Positions 26,461-36,663 of a stretch of DNA of 64,000 nt are shown piece by piece. Positions within the stretch are counted from its first letter, which is position 1, and each line of letters starts with the position of its first letter. This DNA is from AM-0621 sp964573505 (GTDB lineage: Bacteria; Planctomycetota; Planctomycetia; Planctomycetales; Planctomycetaceae): the NCBI GenBank assembly GCA_964573505.1, contig CAZNMS010000001.1:1-64000 (forward strand). Direction: 5' to 3'. Position numbers and translations under genes: made by a program. The notes beneath the pieces were generated by a model. The model did no database searches, was not told the DNA's origin, and worked only from the letters and a program-made list of their open reading frames with translations.

Positions 26461-27789
26461 GTGGCTCAATTCGAACCGACATTACTCGCACGGATCCATA
26501 AGGCCGATAGCGCAACTCTTACGAGCTATCGCGCAGATGGCGGATATCAAGCGTTGCAGAAGGCGCTTGCAATGGCTCCGGCTGACGTCACTAATGAGAT
26601 TAAGAATTCCGGTCTGCGAGGACGCGGCGGAGCAGGCTTTCCAACCGGCTTGAAATGGACATTTCTGCCGAAGGATCATCCGGGGCCAATTTATCTGGCG
26701 GTCAACGCCGACGAATCTGAGCCGGCGACCTTTAATAATCGCATTCTGATGGAGAAGGATCCTCATCAACTTCTCGAAGGAATTGCGATTGCCTGCCATG
26801 CGATTAAGTCGAAAGCGGCTTATATCTACGTCCGGTACGAGTACGGTCGCAGTTACCGCGCCTTGCAGTCTGCGATTGATGAGTGCTACGCAAATGGGAT
26901 CCTCGGAAAGAGCGTCTTAGGCTCCGACTTCTCGTTGGATATTTGCCTTCATCGAGGAGCCGCCGCTTACATCTGCGGTGAAGAGACGGGTCTAATTGAA
27001 AGCCTCGAAGGCAAGAGAGCTTGGCCGCGAATCAAGCCGCCATTCCCGGCGATCGAGGGACTCTTTCGCAAGCCTACGATCGTTAATAACGTCGAAACAC
27101 TTTGCTGCGTGAAGCAGATCATGCAACGCGGGGGCGAGTGGTTTAAGTCACTCGGCATTCCGCCGGATCCGAATAACCCGCGTGACGCTGGTAGCTTCGG
27201 ACCGAAGTTGTATTGCATCAGCGGGCACGTGAATAAACCCTGCTGTGTTGAATTGCCGATGGGAATTACCGCTCGGCAGTTGATCGAAGAGCACGGCGGC
27301 GGAGTCTGGAAGGGACGGCAAGCAAAGGCTGTTGTTCCAGGCGGAATCAGCATGGGATTCATGTCAGCGGCGGAGCTTGATACCCCGCTCGATTTCAACG
27401 GTCCCGGAAAAATTGGCTGCCTCGGATTGGGCACGGCTGCCGTGACGGTCATCGACGATCAGACAAGCATGGTCGATGTGCTCTTCAACTGTGCTCGATT
27501 CTTCGCTCATGAGTCGTGCGGACAATGCACTCCGTGCCGCGAAGGCACCGCTTGGATGCACAAGATTCTCAATCGTATTCGGGCCGGTCACGGTGAGCTT
27601 CGGGATCTTGACCTCTTGGCTGAAGTTGCGGCGTCGATGGGTATCATTCCGGGAACAACAATTTGCGGCCTCTCTGATGGCGCGGCATGGCCCATTAAGA
27701 ACGCCATCAAGAAGTTTAGGCCGGAGTTTGAGGAATATATTAAAAGCGGCCGAAAGTCCGTTGATCCAATTCCGGCGGGCGCTCACTAA
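26461..27789 (+). CDS. nuoF: NADH-quinone oxidoreductase subunit F
   Basis: NADH- and FMN-binding subunit with cluster N3, 442 residues. Shown by the glycine-rich LRGRGGAGFPTGLKW, the FMN-site YICGEETGLIESLEG, and the [4Fe-4S] ligands in ESCGQCTPCREGT plus the later Cys in TTICGLSDG. It begins with GTG at 26461, one base after the nuoE stop. It accepts hydride from NADH and feeds the Fe-S chain through NuoE and NuoG. Confidence 0.97.
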   Translation: MAQFEPTLLARIHKADSATLTSYRADGGYQALQKALAMAPADVTNEIKNSGLRGRGGAGFPTGLKWTFLPKDHPGPIYLAVNADESEPATFNNRILMEKDPHQLLEGIAIACHAIKSKAAYIYVRYEYGRSYRALQSAIDECYANGILGKSVLGSDFSLDICLHRGAAAYICGEETGLIESLEGKRAWPRIKPPFPAIEGLFRKPTIVNNVETLCCVKQIMQRGGEWFKSLGIPPDPNNPRDAGSFGPKLYCISGHVNKPCCVELPMGITARQLIEEHGGGVWKGRQAKAVVPGGISMGFMSAAELDTPLDFNGPGKIGCLGLGTAAVTVIDDQTSMVDVLFNCARFFAHESCGQCTPCREGTAWMHKILNRIRAGHGELRDLDLLAEVAASMGIIPGTTICGLSDGAAWPIKNAIKKFRPEFEEYIKSGRKSVDPIPAGAH

Positions 27790-27870
27790 TCGATCATTAG
27801 CACCGTTTGCCGTTCCAATAAAATGCTTCGAAGCAATTCGCCTCGAAGGCAATGATAAAAAAGCAAGCCT

Positions 27871-29538
27871 ATGGCCACTGTTTACGTCAACGACCAATCC
27901 GTCACGATCGGCGATAATGAGCGGCTCAATTGCATTCAAGCAGCCGCCAGAACTCGCGTAGATATTCCGCATTATTGCTGGCATCCGCAGTTGTCGGTGG
28001 TCGCGAGTTGTCGGATGTGCTTGGTTGAAGTTGGCGACAAGAAGCCGGATGGCACGATCGCGATGCAGCCGAAGGTTGTGCCCGGCTGCCAAACACCGGT
28101 CAAAGACGGAACAGTCATTGTCACCAATAGCCAAAAGGTCCGAGACGCTCAGAAGGCGACGCTCGAGTATCTGCTGCTGAATCATCCGCTCGATTGTCCG
28201 GTGTGCGATCAAGCTGGCGAATGCGGATTGCAAGACTACAGCTACAAGTACGGCCGGGGGTATAGCCGTCTGCAAGAGCCGAAGAACATCAAACCGGATA
28301 AAGATCATATCGGCGATCAGATTACGCTCTTCACCGATCGCTGCATCATGTGTACTCGCTGCGTGCGGTTTACCCGCGAAGTGAGCGGTACTGCAGAAAT
28401 GCAGGTTGTCAGTCGCGGCACTCATGAAGAGATCGATGTCTTCCCCGGCATTCCGTGTAACAACAAATTGGCAGGCAACGTTGTCGACTTGTGCCCGGTC
28501 GGTGCGTTGTGCAGCAAAGATTTCTTGTACGAACAACGAGTCTGGTTCCTGCAAAATACGAAGTCAGTTTGCCCCGGATGCAGCACGGGTTGCAGTATCA
28601 ATGTAGATCAAAACAAAGACGTCCTCTATCGCTTGAAGCCTCGCGTGAACGAGCAGGCGCAAGGGCACTTTATGTGCGACGAAGGACGATTCGGATGGAA
28701 GTATATTCATGCAGCGAATCGACTCGCTGCTCCTGAGATGCGAGACGGTGGCGTTCCAACGTCGAGCAACTGGGACGTAGTTCTCCCGTCGCTCAAGAAA
28801 GCAATTGAGCAGAAAGCTGGAGCGAATGGCAAAGCCATCGCGGCCATCATTTCACCGTGGGCGACAGTCGAAGAAGCATACTTGTTGGCGAGTTACCTCA
28901 AGGGGCTTTCGAGCGATGTAACATTGGCGATTGGGCCAGTTCGCACCGTTGGTGAGGATGATCATTATCCTAAAGACGTGCATGGTCAGGCTGCCGGTAA
29001 GGCACGCTTTACAATTCGGGCCGAGAAGGCGCCAAACCGCGTCGGCGTCTCGAAGGTGCTCGAGCACTATCAAGGGGCAGTCGTTTCCTGCGAAGAACTG
29101 CTGAGGAGGACAAAAGGCGGTGAGTTTGATACCGTCTATGTGCTCGGCGGAGACCCTGAAGCTCAATGGTCGGCCGGTGATGTCGCTGCTTTAAACACGG
29201 CGAAACTGTTGGTCGTCCAGGACTTGTTGGCGAACGATCTCACAAACGCGGCATCGGTGGTACTGGCCGGGAGTTCTTTCGCGGAGAAGGACGGCACTTT
29301 TATCAATCATGCGGGTCTCGCTCAGGCGATTCGCCGCGCAATGCATGGTCCTGAAGATGCTCGGCCTGATGGGAGAATCCTTTGGGATCTCGCCGGTCGG
29401 CATGGCCTCTTCCATGCCGGTAATCTTCGGAAAGAAATTGCTCAGGCGATCCCGAGTCTCTCAGCGCTAATTTGTGGTGATCTCGGTGATACGGGCGTCA
29501 TGACAAATCAGGCAAATGCCGGCATGGCTGCAAGTTAG
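27871..29538 (+). CDS. nuoG: NADH-quinone oxidoreductase subunit G, short form
   Basis: Fe-S subunit of 555 residues. The ferredoxin-like N-terminus binds N1b (YCWHPQL, SCRMC). It is followed by the His-ligand cluster N5 region (HPLDCPVCDQAGECGLQD) and N4 (RCIMCTRCVRF, NVVDLCPVGAL). The extra cluster N7 ligands are present too (CPGCSTGC and a Cys in GHFMCDEGR), as in E. coli and Thermus and unlike mitochondria. It is much shorter than the 780-900 residues of those enzymes: the molybdopterin-oxidoreductase-like C-terminal part is reduced, with no sign of a frameshift. Confidence 0.95.
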   Translation: MATVYVNDQSVTIGDNERLNCIQAAARTRVDIPHYCWHPQLSVVASCRMCLVEVGDKKPDGTIAMQPKVVPGCQTPVKDGTVIVTNSQKVRDAQKATLEYLLLNHPLDCPVCDQAGECGLQDYSYKYGRGYSRLQEPKNIKPDKDHIGDQITLFTDRCIMCTRCVRFTREVSGTAEMQVVSRGTHEEIDVFPGIPCNNKLAGNVVDLCPVGALCSKDFLYEQRVWFLQNTKSVCPGCSTGCSINVDQNKDVLYRLKPRVNEQAQGHFMCDEGRFGWKYIHAANRLAAPEMRDGGVPTSSNWDVVLPSLKKAIEQKAGANGKAIAAIISPWATVEEAYLLASYLKGLSSDVTLAIGPVRTVGEDDHYPKDVHGQAAGKARFTIRAEKAPNRVGVSKVLEHYQGAVVSCEELLRRTKGGEFDTVYVLGGDPEAQWSAGDVAALNTAKLLVVQDLLANDLTNAASVVLAGSSFAEKDGTFINHAGLAQAIRRAMHGPEDARPDGRILWDLAGRHGLFHAGNLRKEIAQAIPSLSALICGDLGDTGVMTNQANAGMAAS

Positions 29539-29639
29539 AGATTTCATCAGGGACCCCGGTTGAGTGGGGCGCCTAAGACGGCGAGAGCTTCGTGGGCAAA
29601 TGGCGGTAGTGCACTTACACTTTTGCGAATCAGCACAGT

Positions 29640-30788
29640 ATGACTGAATTAATCACAACACTGATCACGATCGGGGCGGTACTGGGAGGAACTCTCGGTG
29701 CCTGCTCATATCTGATTTATGTCGAACGCAAACTCTCAGCCTTCATGCAGGATCGCATCGGGCCGAATCGCGTCGGCCCTTACGGACTGCTGCAGCCACT
29801 TGCCGACGGCCTCAAGTTTCTACTCAAAGAAGACATCATCCCAGATCATGTCAATAAGGTGATGTTTCTAATCGCCCCGACGATCTCAGTGTTTACAACC
29901 TTGCTCGCGTTTTCTGTCGTTCCGTTTGGTGATGTCTCTGAAAGTCTTGATTTGGCTGGATTGGCGTCGCTGCGATTCATAATCGCTCCGAATGTGGATA
30001 TTGGAATTGTTTTCATTTTCGCGATCACGAGCCTAGCGGTCTACGGCATCATTCTTGGAGGGTGGGCTTCAAACAATAAGTACTCCGCACTCGGGTCACT
30101 GCGTGCGAGTGCGCAGGTTGTGAGCTACGAGATCCCGCTGGGGATGTCGGTTCTGGGCATTGCACTGATGGCGGGCACGTTGAATCTTGAGTCGGTCATG
30201 GGCAAGCAGACTGGCAGCATCTTTGATTGGAATATCTGGTATCAGCCACTCGCATGTTTGATCTTCTTTACGGCAGCGTTGGCAGAGTCCAATCGAATGC
30301 CATTCGACTTGCCGGAGTGCGAGCAGGAACTGGTCGGTGGCTATCACACTGAATACTCGGCGCTGAAGTTCGCGTTGTTCTTCCTCGGTGAATACACGCA
30401 CGTCATTACGGTGAGTTTCTTGACGTCCATCCTGTTTCTCGGAGGTTGGCATCTCCCCTTTATTGCCGAAGCGAGTTCCGCCTATCCCGGTGTGATGCTG
30501 GTGAAAATTGGCGTGCTGATGCTGAAGGTGTTTCTGGTCATTGTCCTCATCATGTTGCTGCGTTGGACGATTCCTCGATTCCGCTTTGATCAACTGATGG
30601 GCCTCGCTTGGAAGGTCATGATTCCGCTTTCGATGGCGAATGTTGTTGTGGTGATGACCGTCAAGCAGTTTGGCCTCAGCAATTGGTGGTTGCTGCCAAT
30701 GTCGCTAGGGCTCTTTGGCGCAGCAGGTGCTATTGGTGTCGCCGCGAAGCAGGCGGATTTGAATCAACGTGGGGCTACGACCCACTAA
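29640..30788 (+). CDS. nuoH: NADH-quinone oxidoreductase subunit H
   Basis: Membrane subunit of 382 residues that links the two arms and forms the floor of the quinone tunnel. Conserved segments: YVERKLSAFMQDRIGPNRVG near the N-terminus and ESNRMPFDLPECEQELVGG in the middle, with the acidic residues of the quinone-coupled proton path. About eight membrane helices. It lies about 100 nt after nuoG without a visible terminator. Confidence 0.97.
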   Translation: MTELITTLITIGAVLGGTLGACSYLIYVERKLSAFMQDRIGPNRVGPYGLLQPLADGLKFLLKEDIIPDHVNKVMFLIAPTISVFTTLLAFSVVPFGDVSESLDLAGLASLRFIIAPNVDIGIVFIFAITSLAVYGIILGGWASNNKYSALGSLRASAQVVSYEIPLGMSVLGIALMAGTLNLESVMGKQTGSIFDWNIWYQPLACLIFFTAALAESNRMPFDLPECEQELVGGYHTEYSALKFALFFLGEYTHVITVSFLTSILFLGGWHLPFIAEASSAYPGVMLVKIGVLMLKVFLVIVLIMLLRWTIPRFRFDQLMGLAWKVMIPLSMANVVVVMTVKQFGLSNWWLLPMSLGLFGAAGAIGVAAKQADLNQRGATTH

Positions 30789-30842
30789 GGGATTTCCGGC
30801 GCGAAGGCGTCGGAATCAGCCTCGACTGAACGAGAGATTGAT

Positions 30843-31484
30843 ATGCCTATCGAATCAAAAGACGTCACCTGGGTTAAGGAGCCGACAATTGGCTTTTGGG
30901 AAGCAAGCTTCCTGCCGGCAATCGTCGAAGGACTGAAGACCACAATTCATCATGTGACGCATTACAAGACTGTCACGGAGCAGTATCCGGAGCAGGAGCC
31001 GAGTCTTCCGTTGCATTATCGCGGATTGCATCGGCTCAATAAGGACGACCAAGGGCGAGTGAAGTGCGTGGCGTGCTTCATGTGCTCGACGGCTTGTCCA
31101 GCAAATTGCATTGATATCGTCGCTCAAGACGCGCCGCCGGATTGGCCGGACCGCGACAAGTTTCCGAAGACGTTCGTGATCGACGAGTTGCGGTGTATCT
31201 ACTGCGGAATGTGCGAAGAAGCTTGTCCTTGCGATGCTATCGAACTCACTCACATTTACGATCACACCGGATTCACTCGTGACGATTTGCGTTTTGACAA
31301 GATCAAGTTGCTCGAGGTGTTTGATAAGACTCAGAACGACCCTAAAGACCCGGTGAGAACACATCGAGGTCGATTGGGAGTCGCGTCAGACTTCGCAGGA
31401 TTGCCGACACTTGCTCCGGCAACCTCGGTTGCCGGTAACGATCGCGCTGCTCAAGCAGCAACCGCTGGAGTGATAGTGCGATAG
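30843..31484 (+). CDS. nuoI: NADH-quinone oxidoreductase subunit I
   Basis: Ferredoxin-like subunit of 213 residues with two [4Fe-4S] clusters (N6a, N6b). Both CXXCXXCXXXCP motifs are intact: CVACFMCSTACP and CIYCGMCEEACP. An amphipathic N-terminus anchors it to the membrane arm. The C-terminal 50 residues are Ala/Thr-rich and extend past the family core. It relays electrons from NuoG to NuoB. Confidence 0.97.
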   Translation: MPIESKDVTWVKEPTIGFWEASFLPAIVEGLKTTIHHVTHYKTVTEQYPEQEPSLPLHYRGLHRLNKDDQGRVKCVACFMCSTACPANCIDIVAQDAPPDWPDRDKFPKTFVIDELRCIYCGMCEEACPCDAIELTHIYDHTGFTRDDLRFDKIKLLEVFDKTQNDPKDPVRTHRGRLGVASDFAGLPTLAPATSVAGNDRAAQAATAGVIVR

Positions 31485-31610
31485 ACAGCATAACGGTGGG
31501 ACGATTTGCGAAGTCGAGTCGCTCGAAGTTCTGCCGTACGAGAAGAACTCATGAGACAGTAAAAAAGTGGCGGAACAGTCGGGCTGCCCTTCGAAATATG
31601 GATTAGGTCA

Positions 31611-32351
31611 ATGGATAATGCTCTGATACAGATACTGTTACCGCTTGTGTTTGGGGCGATGGCAGTCGTGTGGCTGATGCCATCGGCTAAGCAGCGGCCT
31701 CGGTACGTGGCGGGCATCTTTGGTGTTGTCAGCCTCTATTTTTTGAGTTCCCTGACGCACCGTTCGGGGAGCATCGAACGTGACGTCATGTTTGATGTCT
31801 TCGCAGCGGTGGCGCTCGTCGCGGGCGCGATGATGGTCACAGATAAGAGCCCGGCATATGCGGCGTTGTGGTTTGCACTCGTCACGTTGGCTGTATGTGG
31901 CCTTTTCTTCTTGCAGTCAGCTCCATTTCTCGCGGCGGCCAGTGTCATAGTTTATGCCGGCGCTATCATCGTGACCTTCTTGTTCGTGTTAATGCTGGCC
32001 GCTCAGGGCGGACAAGGTTCGGCTCCGTATGATCAACGGCCTTCGCATAGTCTGTATGCGACTGTTTGTGGCTTCGTGTTACTCGGGTTAATCGTTGGGA
32101 CGGTGCATCAATGGAATCCTGATACGAATGCACGTGCTTCGACGATCGCTGTCGCAAGATATGACTCTGTTGGGCCAAATCCGCTGAGTCGCCTTAATCA
32201 AGATCAGGAATTGGCCGGCTCACTACATCAACTCGGCCGCTCTCTTTTTAGTGACTATCTCTATGCCGTCGAATTGGCGGGTACGCTATTGCTCGTCGCT
32301 TCCATCGGGGCGATTGCGATCGCACCTCGGAGGTCTCAAGGAACGCTATGA
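31611..32351 (+). CDS. nuoJ: NADH-quinone oxidoreductase subunit J
   Basis: Membrane subunit of 246 residues. The first helices are followed by the segment FLAAASVIVYAGAIIVTFLF, whose VIVYAGAI matches the pi-bulge helix region typical of NuoJ. It is longer than E. coli NuoJ (184) because of a loop near residues 140-200 and an extra C-terminal helix. It overlaps nuoK by four bases (ATGA). Confidence 0.94.
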   Translation: MDNALIQILLPLVFGAMAVVWLMPSAKQRPRYVAGIFGVVSLYFLSSLTHRSGSIERDVMFDVFAAVALVAGAMMVTDKSPAYAALWFALVTLAVCGLFFLQSAPFLAAASVIVYAGAIIVTFLFVLMLAAQGGQGSAPYDQRPSHSLYATVCGFVLLGLIVGTVHQWNPDTNARASTIAVARYDSVGPNPLSRLNQDQELAGSLHQLGRSLFSDYLYAVELAGTLLLVASIGAIAIAPRRSQGTL

Positions 32352-32815
32352 GTGCTGATTACGAACGATTTCTCTTCGTAGGGGCCGCTCTGTTCGCACT
32401 CGGTGCGATCGGGTTTTTGTCACGACGAAATCTGATTTTGATGGTGCTGTCGGCTGAAATGATGCTGCACGGTGTCGGACTGTCGTTGGTCACTTTTTCA
32501 AAGTTGCATCACAGTCTCGAAGGGCAGGCATTCACGGTCTTCGTATTAACTGTGGCCGCCTGCGAAGCCGGATTGGCATTGTCACTCATTCTGCTGCTGT
32601 ATCAATCGAAGAAGTCGCTTGACGTCAATGTCTGGACCGAGATTCGTGAGCCGGACTTGCCCCCACCGATCGAGTCGAGTGCTGCCATTGCATCCGAGGA
32701 AGCGCAAGAGTTTCCGAAGCTAACCCCAGCAGGTGGGGCACCTGATCTGGCAAGATTTAGTCCACAGGCAGGCCGCGATTTGACCTCTACTTCAAAGAAG
32801 GGAGGCCAGTCATGA
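32348..32815 (+). CDS. nuoK: NADH-quinone oxidoreductase subunit K with C-terminal extension
   Basis: Small antiporter-like subunit (MrpC homologue). The three-helix core (residues 1-100) contains the two conserved glutamates in LSAEMMLHG and AACEAGLALSL. A further tail of about 50 residues (from about 105), Pro/Ala/Ser-rich and polar, is unlike the usual 100-residue NuoK and should be in the cytoplasm. It overlaps both neighbours by four bases (ATGA), so the tail is not an annotation artefact. Confidence 0.95.
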   Translation: MSADYERFLFVGAALFALGAIGFLSRRNLILMVLSAEMMLHGVGLSLVTFSKLHHSLEGQAFTVFVLTVAACEAGLALSLILLLYQSKKSLDVNVWTEIREPDLPPPIESSAAIASEEAQEFPKLTPAGGAPDLARFSPQAGRDLTSTSKKGGQS

Positions 32816-34905
32816 ATGTAGGAACTGAGTTTGGAATTGCTGCCATGAATTTACTGGCGGATGCCACAGCCACAGGTGCCGAAGGCTTCTTGACACCGGA
32901 GGTTGTATTAACGCTGATTCCGACTGCTCCGCTGTTGGCTGCTGCGATCATTGCGGTCTTCGGCAAACCGCTTCTTAAGGAACGTAGCCATCTCGTGACA
33001 GTGGCCGCGTTCTTGGTGTCCTTTGTGATGTCGTTGATCCTAATGTTTCAGGATCTTCCAACTGCAGCGACTCAACATGGCCCGGAAGTGATTTCATCTG
33101 CTGTAGATCACGAGCATCAGCACAATTACGGCCCGGCGGTGATTGCTCCCATTTACGAGTGGGTCAACATTGGAAACGTCAACATCAGAGTTGATCTCCG
33201 TGCCGATGCAATCTCCGCAATGATGCTTGTCATGGTAACCGGGGTGAGCTTGCTCGTAGCGCTCTTTGCGAGTGGGTATATGCACGGCGATCCCGGCTAT
33301 CCGAGGTTCTTCGGAGCGGTGTCGTTATTCGTATTCTCAATGACGATGCTGGTGCTAGCTCCCAGCTTCTTGATGTTGTTTGTGTTCTGGGAAGCAGTCG
33401 GTCTTTGTAGCTATCTCCTAATTGGCTTTTGGTTCAAGAAGCCCAGTGCCGCAGCAGCCGCGAAGAAGGCGTTCGTCGTTAATCGAATTGGGGATTTCGG
33501 TTTCATCCTAGGCGTGTTTTTGATTTGGGTGAATTTCGGGTCGCTCAATTTTGCTGATGTGCTTGGCAATACGGCGAAGCTCACTGAGGTCGCGACGCAG
33601 AATCCTGAGTTAATCACTGGCATCTGCCTGCTGTTGTTCTTGGGAGCGATGGGTAAGTCGGCTCAGTTTCCGCTACATGTTTGGTTGCCGGATGCGATGG
33701 AAGGGCCGACGCCGGTCAGTGCCCTGATTCACGCCGCGACGATGGTGACGGCGGGCGTGTATATGGTCGCTCGCTGCACTCCGCTGTTTGTTTTGGCACC
33801 GCAAGCACAGGTAGTTGTAGCGTCGGTTGGCGCGATTACGGCGCTCGTGGCCGCTCTGACGGCCCTTACTCAGCATGACCTGAAACGAGTAATGGCATAC
33901 TCGACCGTCAGCCAACTCGGGTTCATGTTTATGGCCTTAGGCGCGGGCGCAGCTGGCGAAGAGCATGCAACATTTGCAGTCACGGCGGCGATGTTTCACC
34001 TCTTCACCCATGCCTATTTCAAGGCATTGCTGTTTTTGGCATCTGGTAGCGTGATGCATGCAATGGGCGATGTGATTGACATGCGCCGATTCAGCGGGCT
34101 GAAGCACGCTCTGCCAATTACGCATATGACGTTTCTCTGCGGCGCTGGGGCATTGGCGGGATTTCCGCTGCTCGCAGGCTTCTGGAGCAAGGATGATATT
34201 CTCGCAGCCTTACAAGCAGCGACTGAGCACAGTCCCTATCCGGGTGTCTTCAAAATCATCTTTGCTGTTGCTGCTGTGACCGCGCTCTTGACTGCGTTTT
34301 ATACCTTCCGCGCGTACTTCCTAACGTTTCATGGGCCTGAAAAGTTCCCTGAAGAAGCGGGGCATCATCCGCACGAAGTCACTCCAATTATGGGATGGCC
34401 GCTGCGAATCTTAGCGATCTGCGCGGTGGGTATCGGCATCTTGGTAGGCCCGTTGACTCACTGGTTCGCAAATACGTTGGGACAGACTCCCGGCCTGAGC
34501 CATCATGAAGCGCACGGTATGCACTTTGGCCTGATGGCGATCAGTGCGGTCATCGCGATTGCTGGCATCGCCGGTGCATACCTTGTGTATGTGAAGGGGA
34601 GAGCCTCCATCAACAGTCTTCCGAGCAAGTTTGGACCGCTGCATAAATTGTCGCTCAACAAGTTCTACTTCGACGAGATCTTTACGGGAGCGATCGTGTT
34701 GCCGCTGCGGGGTCTGGCGAAAGTGGCGTTTGCGGTCGATCAATTGCTGGTTGACCCGCTGGTTGATTTGTTCGGAGCCATTCCCCGCTGGGTCAGTTCC
34801 ATACCGCGAGTGTTGCACAATGGATTGGTTTCATCGTACGCGGTGGTAATGTTTACCGGCTTGTTGGTGATTGTGTTATTTGCGCTGCAGGTGTTGGCGG
34901 GATAG
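32812..34905 (+). CDS. nuoL: NADH-quinone oxidoreductase subunit L
   Basis: Largest antiporter-like subunit, 697 residues and about 16 helices. The helix-5 Glu is in VFWEAVGLCSYLLIGFW and the helix-7 Lys in GKSAQFPLHVWLPDAMEGPT. The C-terminal part has the lateral amphipathic region and final helix (SYAVVMFTGLLVIVLFAL), which separates it from the short DabB-type protein encoded at 6254-7666. A His-rich loop (DHEHQHNYG) lies near residue 100. Confidence 0.97.
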   Translation: MNVGTEFGIAAMNLLADATATGAEGFLTPEVVLTLIPTAPLLAAAIIAVFGKPLLKERSHLVTVAAFLVSFVMSLILMFQDLPTAATQHGPEVISSAVDHEHQHNYGPAVIAPIYEWVNIGNVNIRVDLRADAISAMMLVMVTGVSLLVALFASGYMHGDPGYPRFFGAVSLFVFSMTMLVLAPSFLMLFVFWEAVGLCSYLLIGFWFKKPSAAAAAKKAFVVNRIGDFGFILGVFLIWVNFGSLNFADVLGNTAKLTEVATQNPELITGICLLLFLGAMGKSAQFPLHVWLPDAMEGPTPVSALIHAATMVTAGVYMVARCTPLFVLAPQAQVVVASVGAITALVAALTALTQHDLKRVMAYSTVSQLGFMFMALGAGAAGEEHATFAVTAAMFHLFTHAYFKALLFLASGSVMHAMGDVIDMRRFSGLKHALPITHMTFLCGAGALAGFPLLAGFWSKDDILAALQAATEHSPYPGVFKIIFAVAAVTALLTAFYTFRAYFLTFHGPEKFPEEAGHHPHEVTPIMGWPLRILAICAVGIGILVGPLTHWFANTLGQTPGLSHHEAHGMHFGLMAISAVIAIAGIAGAYLVYVKGRASINSLPSKFGPLHKLSLNKFYFDEIFTGAIVLPLRGLAKVAFAVDQLLVDPLVDLFGAIPRWVSSIPRVLHNGLVSSYAVVMFTGLLVIVLFALQVLAG

Positions 34906-34983
34906 TTGGGAGTTGGGATGGTCTAGCGAAGGATGTGCTTTCGCCGGACTACACCGACTCGATTCCCGAGGATGAATAGACCC

Positions 34984-36663
34984 ATGACAGTTGAGCTTCT
35001 TCTGTTACTCGCGTGCCCTGTGGCAACGGCCGTCATCGTGTTGATGTTTCGGTCCGCGTCGGAGCATTCAGTATCACGCTGGATCGCGTTGATGGGGGCA
35101 TTGCTGACTCTGTTGCTGTCACTCAAGGTGGCGAGTGATTATCGGCCGCTGGCAAACGGAGCACGGTTCAACGGAGCCGCAGTCGTTGAGGCACCGGTAA
35201 ATCCGGTGGTCGTGTTGCGGCAGAATTGGATGACGTTTTCATTTGGCGATGCAGGCACTGTCTCGACCGAGTTCTTTCTCGGACTCGATGGTATCAGTGT
35301 TGCGATGATCTTGCTGACAACGGTGCTCACTGTCTCGGCGGTGCTGATTAGTTGGGAGTCGATTCAGGATCGGGCGGCGGAGTTCTATGCCTGTGTTCTG
35401 TTTCTTGAAGCCGCTCTAATTGGGGTGTTTTGCGCATTCGACATCGTTTTGTTTTATGTGTTCTTCGAATTCACGTTGCTTCCGCTGTTCTTCATGGTCG
35501 GAATCTGGGGAGGGCCGCAGAGGAAGTACGCCGCGGTGAAATTCTTCCTTTATACCCTAGCGGGTGGATTAATTTCGCTGCTTGGCATAGTGGCCTTGGT
35601 TCAGAGTCTGGGGGGGCTTAGTCCGGAACAACTGCAAGGGAAGTGGTTCTCGATTCCCGACGTGGCGCGTTTCCTAACTCAGCACCCATTGGATTTGAAA
35701 TTGCAGTTCTGGTTGTTCTTGGCCATTTCCGCTGGCTTCATGGTGAAAGTGCCGTTGTTCCCGTTTCATACTTGGTTGCCGCTGGCTCACGTTGAAGCAC
35801 CAACAGCGGGCAGTGTGTTGCTGGCTGGAGTGTTACTAAAGCTCGGCACATATGGCTTCCTTCGGTTGTTGCTCCCGATCGTACCGGCGGCATGTTTGGA
35901 TTATGGGGTACCTCTGATTGCGCTCCTGTCGGTAATTGGGATCGTCTATGGGTCACTGTGTGCGTTGGCTCAACGCGATATCAAAAAGCTCGTGGCGTAT
36001 AGCTCAGTTGCTCACTTGGGCTTTTGCATGTTGGGGCTGTTTGCACTCAACGTCGAAGGTATTACCGGTGGCGTGTTGCAGATGATCAATCACGGACTCT
36101 CGACCGGTGCATTGTTCTTGATCGTCGGCATGATCTACGAGCGATATCACACTCGCCAATTAGATGATCTTGGAGGGCTTGCTAATCGCTTGCCGCTTAT
36201 GGGTGTGGCGATGGTTTTCGTCGCAATGTCAAGTATCGGTTTGCCCGGACTCAACGGCTTCGTCGGTGAGGCGCTCGCTTTGATAGGAATGTTTAAGGCT
36301 CGGCCTATCTACGGTGTCATTGGCGCTACTGGAGTCGTATTGGGAGCATGGTACTTGCTGACGATGGTGCAGCATGGATTCTTTGGGCCGCTGCGTGAAC
36401 CTCATCAACATGGGCACGGCGGAGATGATCATCATCCGATTCATGATATTACCGTGCGGGAACTGTGTGCGTTGGCACCGCTCGCAGCCTTGTGCTTGTG
36501 GATTGGCGTGACTCCTCAGCCGACGATTGAATTGATGCGACCTGATATCGAGGCTGTGGCAGCGCTGTATGACAATGATGGGCCGCCAAGACCGAGGGAG
36601 CGAGAGTCCGGCAAGATTGGGCATACCGCACTCGTTGAACCGGCTGCTCTGGAGATCAAGTAA
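34984..36663 (+). CDS. nuoM: NADH-quinone oxidoreductase subunit M
   Basis: Antiporter-like proton-pumping subunit of 559 residues. It has the helix-5 Glu in FYVFFEFTLLPLFFMVGIWG and the helix-7 Lys in MVKVPLFPFHTWLPLAHVEA. A His-rich loop (HQHGHGGDDHHPIHD) precedes the last helix. ATG 34984 is preferred over in-frame ATGs at 34933 and 34972 because the protein then opens directly with the first helix; the start is uncertain by up to 17 codons. Confidence 0.96.
   Translation: MTVELLLLLACPVATAVIVLMFRSASEHSVSRWIALMGALLTLLLSLKVASDYRPLANGARFNGAAVVEAPVNPVVVLRQNWMTFSFGDAGTVSTEFFLGLDGISVAMILLTTVLTVSAVLISWESIQDRAAEFYACVLFLEAALIGVFCAFDIVLFYVFFEFTLLPLFFMVGIWGGPQRKYAAVKFFLYTLAGGLISLLGIVALVQSLGGLSPEQLQGKWFSIPDVARFLTQHPLDLKLQFWLFLAISAGFMVKVPLFPFHTWLPLAHVEAPTAGSVLLAGVLLKLGTYGFLRLLLPIVPAACLDYGVPLIALLSVIGIVYGSLCALAQRDIKKLVAYSSVAHLGFCMLGLFALNVEGITGGVLQMINHGLSTGALFLIVGMIYERYHTRQLDDLGGLANRLPLMGVAMVFVAMSSIGLPGLNGFVGEALALIGMFKARPIYGVIGATGVVLGAWYLLTMVQHGFFGPLREPHQHGHGGDDHHPIHDITVRELCALAPLAALCLWIGVTPQPTIELMRPDIEAVAALYDNDGPPRPRERESGKIGHTALVEPAALEIK

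Noticed and set aside
27364..28554. Minus-strand open frame of 396 codons
   Set aside because: It lies entirely antisense to nuoF and nuoG, has no recognisable domain or ribosome site, and is a by-product of codon usage.
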